Translations under genes and position numbers: made by a program
Notes under the pieces: model-generated
Seen by the model: only the letters and a program-made list of their open reading frames with translations
Database searches by the model: none
Told to the model about the DNA's origin: nothing
From: Thermoleophilia bacterium
GTDB taxonomy: Bacteria; Actinomycetota; Thermoleophilia; Gaiellales; SKUG01
Assembly (NCBI GenBank): GCA_025964465.1
Contig: JAOPYS010000090.1
Coordinates: 1-5,969 of the forward strand
Direction of reading: 5' to 3'
DNA: 5,969 nucleotides
Shown here: piece after piece, positions 1 through 5,348 of the stretch
Position numbering within the stretch: the first letter of the stretch is position 1
Layout of the letters: each line of letters starts with the position of its first letter

Positions 1-1346
1 GTGTCGACCCCGGTGGCAGCGTCGCCGGTCACCGACGACAGGCACGCGCCGAAGGCCCCGGCGGCACCCACGGTGCCCCAGTCGACGTTGCCCGCGTCGT
101 CGTAGTCGGCGAGGGGGTTGGTCGGGCTGTGCTGGAGCGAGCCGAGGCTGCCGCCGATCCAGACCGAGTCCTGGATCCCGCCCATCGCGTAGTACGTGTT
201 CGTCGTCGTCACCGGCGTGACCACGGTCCAGGTCGTTCCGCCGTTCACCGTGCGGACGACGACGCCGTTGGTGCCCGTCGCCCACGCGCTCGTCGCGCTC
301 ACCGCGTGGACGTCCTTGTACTGCTCGCCCGTCGTCGTGTTCTGGCTGACCCAGGTGGCCCCGCCGTCGGTGGTCTTGAGGATGGTGTCGTTGTGCCCGA
401 CCACCCAGCCCACGTTCGCGTCGGCCATCGAGATGCCGCGCAGCTGTTGCACGGTGCCAGACGGCTGGACGGTCCAGTTGGTCCCGTCCGTGGTGCGGCA
501 GATGCGTCCGGACGTGCCGACCGCGATCGCCCATGAGGCGCTGCGGGCCGTGACCTCGTAGAGGTTGACCGCGGCGCCGCAGGTCTGCGCGGTCCAGGCG
601 GATCCGCCGCCGTTCGTCGTCTTGCGGATGAGCCCGTTGTCGCCGACCACCCACGCGGTCGACGCGTCAACCGCAGCGACCGCGTTGGCGTTCTCGCCGA
701 GGTTGGCGCCGAGGAAGGCGGTCAGCTCCGTCCAGGTCGCGCCGCCGTCGACCGACCGGATCGCTCGGCCGCGGTTGACGCCGGCCGAATCGAGGTCCGC
801 GGCGATCCAGATCGCGCCGTCTGGGGTGACCTCGATGTCCTGCAGGTTGGTCGCCGGGCCCGCGAGGGCACCCGCCGGAGCCGACCAGGTGGCGCCGCCG
901 TTGACGGTGTGGCGCACGACGTTGGTGTTGGCGGCGAGCCAGGCGTCAGACGAGGAAACGGGGAAGATGTCGTTGATCGACCCGCCCGTGCTGGAGGCCT
1001 GCGCGGCGAACCCCTCCTTCGCCATCGCGGTGCCTGCGAGGTCGGACTGGTACAGGCGCAGCATCGACGTGTCGTTGCTGGAGCCGAACTGGACGACGCA
1101 GTCGGCGCTGGACAGGGCGCTGGTGCCGGGCTGGACCACGCCGAACGCAGTGATGCCGGGGGTGTCGGTGGTGCAGCCGGACCCGTCGATCTGCGTGGCG
1201 CTCGGGACGGTCATCGAGACGACGACCGCGGACGATGCGCCGGTGGCGAGCCCCGTGGAGAGCAGCACCGCGGCGACGAATGCGCCGCCCGACGCCCACG
1301 CGAGCGCGCGCAGGGGTCGGGCTCGGAGGTGCGGGCGCAGATCCAC
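1..1346 (-). CDS. Secreted Asp-box / Ycf48-like beta-propeller protein (partial, C-terminus off the left edge)
   Basis: About 448 codons are visible, with no stop before the window edge. The GTG start at 1346 is chosen because it directly precedes a classical signal peptide: Arg-rich residues 4-13, a hydrophobic stretch at about 14-35, and likely cleavage after the SSA at residue 40. The ATG at residue 45 would lose this signal, and no strong Shine-Dalgarno sequence is visible for the GTG. After a short domain with Cys58 and Cys83 and the stretch VQFGSSNDTSMLR, six Asp-box-like motifs of the type (T/S)-x-(D/N)-G-G-x-T-W recur, with the Asp/Asn at residues 149, 200, 245, 287, 327 and 368. The spacing of 40-51 residues is that of beta-propeller blades. 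Phrases between boxes, such as GWVVGHNDTILKTTDGG, resemble Ycf48/BNR-repeat families. I infer an exported propeller that binds a ligand or partner; no enzymatic residues are recognisable. It is divergent from the next gene. Confidence 0.85.
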   Translation of the reverse strand, partial: MDLRPHLRARPLRALAWASGGAFVAAVLLSTGLATGASSAVVVSMTVPSATQIDGSGCTTDTPGITAFGVVQPGTSALSSADCVVQFGSSNDTSMLRLYQSDLAGTAMAKEGFAAQASSTGGSINDIFPVSSSDAWLAANTNVVRHTVNGGATWSAPAGALAGPATNLQDIEVTPDGAIWIAADLDSAGVNRGRAIRSVDGGATWTELTAFLGANLGENANAVAAVDASTAWVVGDNGLIRKTTNGGGSAWTAQTCGAAVNLYEVTARSASWAIAVGTSGRICRTTDGTNWTVQPSGTVQQLRGISMADANVGWVVGHNDTILKTTDGGATWVSQNTTTGEQYKDVHAVSATSAWATGTNGVVVRTVNGGTTWTVVTPVTTTNTYYAMGGIQDSVWIGGSLGSLQHSPTNPLADYDDAGNVDWGTVGAAGAFGACLSSVTGDAATGVD

Positions 1347-1417
1347 GCACGAGGCATCGGCGAAACAGGCCGTTTCCTTGACGTGCGCGAATGCGCGCGC
1401 GGGGGCAGGAGGAGCCC
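1347..1417. promoter_or_regulatory. Divergent intergenic region with two dyads
   Basis: These 71 bp separate two divergently transcribed genes for exported proteins, so promoters in both directions should lie here or just inside the genes. A dyad GAAAC-AGGCC-GTTTC sits at 1362-1376 and could be an operator half-site pair. A second inverted repeat at 1383-1400 (arms around GCGCG and CGCGC, loop AATG) lies just before the Shine-Dalgarno sequence of the rightward gene. TTGACG at 1378-1383 looks like a -35 box, but no -10 box follows at the right distance. The role of these elements is inferred. Confidence 0.35.
1407..1414 (+). promoter_or_regulatory. Strong Shine-Dalgarno that decides the start of the decapeptide-repeat gene
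   Basis: AGGAGGAG ends a few bases before the ATG at 1418. The upstream in-frame ATG at 1391 has no such site and would place nine polar residues before the signal peptide, so 1418 is the preferred start. Confidence 0.8.
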
Positions 1418-2530
1418 ATGTCTCGCTTCCTCGTTCGACGCCCCTCGGGCGCCACGCTCGCGTTCTGCTCCATCGCCGTCGCCCTGTCGCTCGCGGTGCC
1501 TGCGGGCGCGGCGCTCGTGACGTCGAAGGGCCTCGGCAACAACTCGGTGCTGTCGCGCCACATCAAGAACGGCGCGGTCACGGCAGCGGACCTCGCGCCG
1601 AAGTCGGTGACGACGATCAAGCTCGCCCCCGACGCGGTGACGGGCGCCCAGGTCGCCAACGGCAGCCTCTCCGCCGCCGACCTCGCGCCCGGCACCATCC
1701 CGACCATCCCCGCGCCGCCCGTGGTGCCGATCGAACTCGTGCCTGGCGCGGTGACCGGCGCGTTCATCGCCACCGGCGCGGTCTCTGGCGCCGCCATCGC
1801 CGACGGCGCCGTCACGGCCGCCGACCTGGCGATCGACTCGGTCGGGTCGGCGCAGATCGTCGTCGACGGGGTCGGCGCGGTGGAGATCGCGGCGGACGCG
1901 GTCGGCTCATCCGAGATCGCGACGGACGCTGTCGGACCGGCCGAGATCGCGACGGACGCCGTCGGTCCGGCCGAGATCGCAACGGATGCGGTCGGCGCCG
2001 GCGAGGTCGCGGCGAACGCCGTGGGCACGAGCGAGCTGGCCGACGGCTCGGTCACGGGCGCCAAGCTGGGGGCGGTCGTCGGGGCCGGAGCGACGTTGAC
2101 CACTCCTCAACCGGTGGTCACCGAGGCATCGATCGATCCGACGCTGGCCGTCGAGGAAGCGGATGGCTTCCCCATCGTGTTCGACACCGAGCTGTTCGAC
2201 ACCGCCAACGTGTTCGACCCCGCCGCCGCCACTCGACTCACTGCACCCACCGCAGGCCTCTACGAGGTCACGGGCTGGGTCAGCTGGGAGCCGGACAACG
2301 ATGGATGGCGTGAGGCACAGCTGGTGGTGAACGGCACGGCGCTCTTCGCGCAGGAACGTGAAGGCTCGTACAACGGCCTCTTCGGCAACAGGATCAACCA
2401 GCAGGTCACGGGCCTCGTCGAGCTGGCGCCCTCCGACTTCGTGCAGCTGAAGGTGGCACACACCGCCGGCGAGACCCGCAACATCGAGCGTGCGCGGATG
2501 ACGATGCACCGGGTCGGCTCGATCAGCTGA
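1418..2530 (+). CDS. Secreted decapeptide-repeat fibre protein with C1q/TNF-like head
   Basis: 370 residues. Residues 1-31 are a signal peptide or membrane anchor: Arg7-Arg8, then a hydrophobic run from about 12 to 27, ending PAGA. Residues 45-222 are built from about 16 ten-residue units of the pattern (T/S/G)-x-x-x-(I/L/V)-A-x-x-(A/S)-V, such as TAADLAPKSV and GPAEIATDAV, interrupted once by a Pro-rich spacer, PTIPAPPV, at 95-102. Residues of about 240-370 look like a C1q/TNF-type jelly roll: FDTELFDTANVFD, then RLTAPTAGLYEVTGWVSW, then LVVNG, a pattern shared with bacterial C1q-like and phage-fibre tip domains. The likely form is a trimeric rod with a globular head, exported to the surface; binding partner unknown. 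N-termini with 'NNSV..xxIKNG' repeats are common in Thermoleophilia. No sortase motif or C-terminal membrane segment is present. Export and the C1q-like fold are moderately sure; the function is not known. Confidence 0.88.
   Translation: MSRFLVRRPSGATLAFCSIAVALSLAVPAGAALVTSKGLGNNSVLSRHIKNGAVTAADLAPKSVTTIKLAPDAVTGAQVANGSLSAADLAPGTIPTIPAPPVVPIELVPGAVTGAFIATGAVSGAAIADGAVTAADLAIDSVGSAQIVVDGVGAVEIAADAVGSSEIATDAVGPAEIATDAVGPAEIATDAVGAGEVAANAVGTSELADGSVTGAKLGAVVGAGATLTTPQPVVTEASIDPTLAVEEADGFPIVFDTELFDTANVFDPAAATRLTAPTAGLYEVTGWVSWEPDNDGWREAQLVVNGTALFAQEREGSYNGLFGNRINQQVTGLVELAPSDFVQLKVAHTAGETRNIERARMTMHRVGSIS
1754..2053 (+). repeat. Coding tandem repeat, 30-bp period (ten decapeptide units)
   Basis: Ten consecutive in-register 30-bp units encode residues 113-212 of the fibre protein. 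Units at 1904-1933, 1934-1963 and 1964-1993 are the most alike. The last two encode the identical decapeptide GPAEIATDAV but differ at several synonymous positions, so the peptide, rather than recent DNA duplication alone, seems to be kept. Four more units in the same style lie before the Pro-rich spacer, from about 1580. Confidence 0.85.
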
Positions 2531-2544
2531 GGAGTCACCCCGGG

Positions 2545-2566
2545 GCCCGCGGAGCGTGTGGCGGGC
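2545..2566 (+). terminator. Possible GC-rich terminator hairpin after the fibre gene
   Basis: GCCCGC at 2545-2550 pairs perfectly with GCGGGC at 2561-2566 across a 10-nt loop, 14 bases after the stop codon. No T-run follows, so it would be an atypical, Actinobacteria-style terminator. A six-base GC stem can also arise by chance at this base composition. Confidence 0.3.
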
Positions 2567-2608
2567 AGGTGAGCCCGGCGACGCACATGGGGGAAACGAG
2601 TGCATCGC

Positions 2609-2750
2609 CGCACCGCCCCGCTCCGCGGACCCCGGATCGACATCGGGTCGCACGGCGGTGTGAGGACGCCGACGCCCGGATCCTGCGCCGTGCGGCGCCT
2701 TCAGGTTGCCCCGGCAGGAGCCGATAGGTCCCCTGCCGCGCCTGCAGGGG
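2609..2750 (+). promoter_or_regulatory. Structured leader upstream of the RTX-type gene (candidate cis-regulatory RNA)
   Basis: The 264-bp gap between the two plus-strand genes holds several inverted repeats. CACCGCC at 2611-2617 pairs with GGCGGTG at 2654-2660 and encloses GACCC (2628-2632) with GGGTC (2645-2649). GCGCC at 2685-2689 pairs with GGCGC at 2694-2698 over a 4-nt loop. CGGCAGG at 2712-2718 can pair with CCTGCCG at 2732-2738, or CCCCTGC at 2730-2736 can pair with GCAGGGG at 2744-2750; the two share bases and exclude each other. I do not recognise a known riboswitch class, and no promoter is evident. GC-rich DNA yields such stems by chance, so this is a candidate only. Confidence 0.3.
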
Positions 2751-2774
2751 GCTGCCGCGTGGCATCACGGATCC

Positions 2775-2792
2775 GATTTCCGGGGGGAAATC
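2775..2792 (+). promoter_or_regulatory. Hairpin sequestering the ribosome binding site of the RTX-type gene
   Basis: GATTTCC (2775-2781) and GGAAATC (2786-2792) form a perfect 7-bp stem with a GGGG loop. It ends two bases before the ATG at 2795. The only Shine-Dalgarno-like purine run, GGGGGGAAA at 2782-2790, lies in the loop and 3' arm, so folding should hide it. The stem is strikingly A/T-containing for this window. I infer a translational control element, though it could also be a DNA-binding operator. Confidence 0.5.
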
Positions 2793-2794
2793 CA

Positions 2795-3733
2795 ATGCGC
2801 ACGTCCTCGTTCTGCACGCTTGCCATCTCGTTCGCGGCTGCTGCCTGCACGCTGGGGGCCTTCGCCACGGCGGCCTCCGCGGCCACGCTCAAGGCGACGT
2901 CCTCGGGCTATCGCTACGTCGCGGCAGCCGGCGAGGCGAACCAGGTCACCGCCGTGACCGACGGCACGGTGCTCGTGTTCGCGGACACGGGCGCGCTGCT
3001 CTCGGGCGGGCTGCCCCGCGGCTGCTCGGCCACCGCCGCGGCCGCCGGGCTGGCGGTGCGCTGCCCCGCGGGCGGCGGCCAGACCCTTCGCCTCGACCTC
3101 GGCGACGGTGACGACCAGGTGACCGCCTTCGACCTGCCCCGCCGCGTGTCCCTGTACGTGGACGCGGGCGACGGCACCAACGTGGTCGAGGGCGGCGAGG
3201 GCGACGACACCATCCTGGGTGGCGTCGACCGCGACACGCTCTACGGCGGTGGCGGGGACGACTTCGTCGACGGCAGTGACGGCTCCAACTACGTGCGAGG
3301 CAACGGCGGCGCCGACGTGCTGCTGGGTGGCGACGGCATCGACTTCGCGATCGGGGACGGCGGCGCCGACGTGATCTCGACCGGTGGGGAGCTCGACTTC
3401 CTGACAGGCGGAAGCGGCAACGACACCCTCGACGGCGGCGCCGGGCCCGACGACATCGGCGCCGGGCGCGGCAACGACACGCTCATCGGGGGCGCGGACG
3501 ACGACGAGCTGCGCGGCGGCGCCGGCACCGACCGCTTCTCCGGCGGCGGCGGCAACGACCTGCTGCGTGCCCGCGACGGCGAGGGGGACACGCTCGACTG
3601 CGGTGCGGGCAACGCCGACATCGCCCGCGTCGACGCTGGCGAAGTGGACTCGGCCAAGCGCTCGTGCGAGACGGTCAAGCAGGCCGACGCGGTGGTCACC
3701 GACGCGCCCGACCAGGACGACATCACCGGCTGA
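2795..3733 (+). CDS. Secreted RTX-type (GGxGxD) calcium-binding repeat protein
   Basis: 312 residues. The ATG at 2795 is preferred because it opens directly into a Sec signal peptide: residues 1-29, Arg2, hydrophobic core, AxA-type cleavage at ASA before residue 30. It is also preceded by a purine-rich GGGGGGAAA. A GTG at 2600 would add 65 Pro/Arg-rich residues and is unlikely. Residues 30-100 form a small domain with Cys77 and Cys90. From about 101 to 258 there are roughly a dozen nonapeptide-like units, for example GGEGDDTIL, GGGGDDFVD, GGSGNDTLD and GGAGTDRFS. In the RTX family these wind into a parallel beta-roll with calcium held by the Gly/Asp turns. A tail with Cys269 (DTLDCGAG) and Cys291 (SCETV) may form a disulfide, a common ending in actinobacterial members. 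No protease or lipase domain is present, so this is a stand-alone calcium-binding roll, probably extracellular and structural or adhesive. With a Sec signal it would not need type I secretion. Confidence 0.9.
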   Translation: MRTSSFCTLAISFAAAACTLGAFATAASAATLKATSSGYRYVAAAGEANQVTAVTDGTVLVFADTGALLSGGLPRGCSATAAAAGLAVRCPAGGGQTLRLDLGDGDDQVTAFDLPRRVSLYVDAGDGTNVVEGGEGDDTILGGVDRDTLYGGGGDDFVDGSDGSNYVRGNGGADVLLGGDGIDFAIGDGGADVISTGGELDFLTGGSGNDTLDGGAGPDDIGAGRGNDTLIGGADDDELRGGAGTDRFSGGGGNDLLRARDGEGDTLDCGAGNADIARVDAGEVDSAKRSCETVKQADAVVTDAPDQDDITG

Positions 3734-3751
3734 CCACTGGCGGACCGAGCG

Positions 3752-4828
3752 TCAGTTCCAGGTACCGCGGGCGGCGAGGGCCTCGAGGATCTGCACGGCG
3801 TTGGTGGCCGCGCCCTTGCGCAGGTTGTCGGCGACCACGAACAGCGCGATGCCGCGGCCGTCCGGCACGGACGGGTCCTGGCGCACGCGGCCCACGAACA
3901 CCTCGTCGAGGCCGGCGGCGTCGCGCGGCATCGGGTACTCGTTCTCGGACGGGTCGTCCACGAGCTCGACCCCGGGCGCTGCGGCGAGCATCGCCTGCAC
4001 CTCGAGGGCGGTCGCCGGGTCGCGCAGCTCGAGGTGCACGGCGGCGGTGTGCCCGATGAACACCGGCACGCGGGTGCACGTGGCGACGACACGCAGCTCG
4101 GGCGCGCCGAGGATCTTGCGGCTCTCGTGGAGCAGCTTCAGCTCCTCCGAGGTGAAGCCGCCCGCATCGAAGTCGCCGCAGTGCGGCAACACGTTGAAGG
4201 CGATGTCGTGCGGATAGGCCTGCGGCGGCACCGGCGCGATGCCCATCACGAGCCGGGACTGCTGCTCGAGCTCCTCCATCGCCGCGTGCCCGGTGCCGGA
4301 GGTCGACATGAGCATCGTGATCGAGGCGCGCTCGATCCCCCAGCGGTCGAGGAGCGGCTTGAGCGCCACGACCACCTGGATCGTCGAGCAGTTGGGGTTC
4401 GCCACGATGCCGCGCGGGATGTTCGCGAGCGCATCGGCGTTGACCTCGGGCACGACGAGCGGCACGTCCTCCTCCATGCGGAACGCGCTCGAGTTGTCGA
4501 TGACGATCGCGCCCGCGGCGGCGAAGCGGGCGGCATGCTCCACCGAGCGCGCCCCGCCCGCGCTGAACAGCGCGACGTCGATCCCGGAAGGATCCGCATC
4601 GGCGAGGTCCTCGACGACCACCGTGTGCTCGCCGCAGGTGACCTCCGTGCCCGCGCTGCGGCTCGAGGCCATCGCGCGCAGGGTGCCGATCGGCACGCCG
4701 CGCTCGGCCAGCACCTCGAGCATCGTGGTGCCCACGTTGCCGGTGGCGCCGACGACGGCGACGTTCAGGGGACGCACGCCCTGCACGATCGAGGCGACGG
4801 TGGCGGCGCTGGTGCGGTCGTCAGCCAT
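3752..4828 (-). CDS. asd: Aspartate-semialdehyde dehydrogenase
   Basis: 358 residues, typical length. The enzyme reduces L-aspartyl-4-phosphate with NADPH to aspartate 4-semialdehyde in the cytoplasm, the branch point to lysine/DAP, threonine and methionine. Visible motifs are the Rossmann loop GATGNVG (27-33), DNSSAFR (111-117), NPNCST with catalytic Cys147, SEELK (227-231; Glu228 and Lys231 in the substrate pocket), and CTRVPVFIGH (251-260) with Arg253 and the catalytic His260. One oddity: the usual STYQ segment that supplies an active-site Gln reads TMLM here, with Met174 at the Gln position. The start is ATG at 4828, with GGAGGG eight bases upstream; this gives about 20 residues before the Rossmann fold, somewhat longer than usual. 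A GTG at residue 15 is a weaker alternative. The start overlaps the lysC stop by 8 bp, implying an operon and translational coupling. Confidence 0.97.
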   Translation of the reverse strand: MADDRTSAATVASIVQGVRPLNVAVVGATGNVGTTMLEVLAERGVPIGTLRAMASSRSAGTEVTCGEHTVVVEDLADADPSGIDVALFSAGGARSVEHAARFAAAGAIVIDNSSAFRMEEDVPLVVPEVNADALANIPRGIVANPNCSTIQVVVALKPLLDRWGIERASITMLMSTSGTGHAAMEELEQQSRLVMGIAPVPPQAYPHDIAFNVLPHCGDFDAGGFTSEELKLLHESRKILGAPELRVVATCTRVPVFIGHTAAVHLELRDPATALEVQAMLAAAPGVELVDDPSENEYPMPRDAAGLDEVFVGRVRQDPSVPDGRGIALFVVADNLRKGAATNAVQILEALAARGTWN

Positions 4829-5348
4829 TCGCCGAGCCCTCCGCCGCGACCTCGTGCCCGCGCGCGTCGACGCTCGACGACAGGTCGAACGCGTCGTGCA
4901 GGCAGCGCACCGCGTCGTGCACCTGCGCCTCGGGGATGACGCAGCTGATCTTGATCGGCGACGTGGAGATCATCTGCATGTTGATGCCGTCTCCCGCGAG
5001 CGACGCGAACATCTTGGCGGCGATGCCGGGGTGCGTCTTCATCCCCGCACCCACGAGTGACACGATGCCGACCGATTCGTCGCAGCGCCAGCCGCCGGCG
5101 CCGACCTGGCGCGCGACGCGCTCGAGGGTCTCGCCGGCGCGCTGCACGTCGCCGCTCGGGAGCGTGAAGGCGACGTCGGTGATGCCGTTCACGGACGGCG
5201 TCTGCAGGATCATGTCGACGTTGATGCCGAGCTCGGCGCACGCCCCGAAGATGCTCGCCGCGCTGCCGGGCTGGTCGGGCACGTCGAAGATCGTGACGCG
5301 GGCCTGCGCCTCGTCGTGCGTGACGCCGCTGATGATGGCGTTCTCCAT
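4821..5348 (-). CDS. Possible separate beta subunit of aspartate kinase from an internal start in lysC
   Basis: An in-frame ATG at 5348 begins MENAIISGVTHDEAQARVT. As recalled, this is the position and wording at which the beta subunit of Corynebacterium glutamicum LysC begins (MEEAVLTGV...). A Shine-Dalgarno-like GGGGAGG (complement of 5360-5366) lies 11 bases upstream, slightly further than ideal. The product would be 175 residues holding just the two ACT domains, close to the roughly 172 of the Corynebacterium subunit, and would assemble with the full-length alpha chain. The site match and RBS are visible; actual use of this start is inference. Confidence 0.5.
   Translation of the reverse strand: MENAIISGVTHDEAQARVTIFDVPDQPGSAASIFGACAELGINVDMILQTPSVNGITDVAFTLPSGDVQRAGETLERVARQVGAGGWRCDESVGIVSLVGAGMKTHPGIAAKMFASLAGDGINMQMISTSPIKISCVIPEAQVHDAVRCLHDAFDLSSSVDARGHEVAAEGSANG

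Noticed and set aside
1378..1406. TTGACG as a sigma-70 -35 box for the fibre gene
   Set aside because: No TANNNT-like -10 box occurs 16-18 bases downstream; that stretch is pure G/C leading into the Shine-Dalgarno.
1754..2053. 30-bp periodic repeats as a CRISPR array
   Set aside because: Units are contiguous without spacers, diverge mostly at synonymous positions and lie in frame within a coding sequence.
565..2313. Long plus-strand open frame of 582 codons spanning two genes
   Set aside because: It runs antisense to the propeller gene and then out of frame through the fibre gene; its second half is Arg/Gly-rich nonsense typical of a GC-rich shadow frame. The propeller and fibre frames have signal peptides and family motifs.
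2701..2712. CAGGTTGCC as the 3' part of a c-di-GMP-I (GEMM) riboswitch
   Set aside because: The diagnostic upstream GGCAAACC and CGCAAAGCC segments are absent.
2600..2794. GTG at 2600 (preceded by GGGGGAAAC) as start of the RTX gene
   Set aside because: It would place 65 Pro/Arg-rich residues before an intact signal peptide. The ATG at 2795 gives a clean secreted protein, although the repeated GGGGGAAA string upstream of both starts is curious.
3730..3755. CTGAC/GTCAG as a bidirectional terminator
   Set aside because: Only five pairs with a 16-nt loop and no T-run on either strand.
4034..4939. Plus-strand open frame opposite asd and the lysC end
   Set aside because: His/Arg/Ala-rich shadow of the well-recognised minus-strand lysC-asd genes, with no motif of its own.
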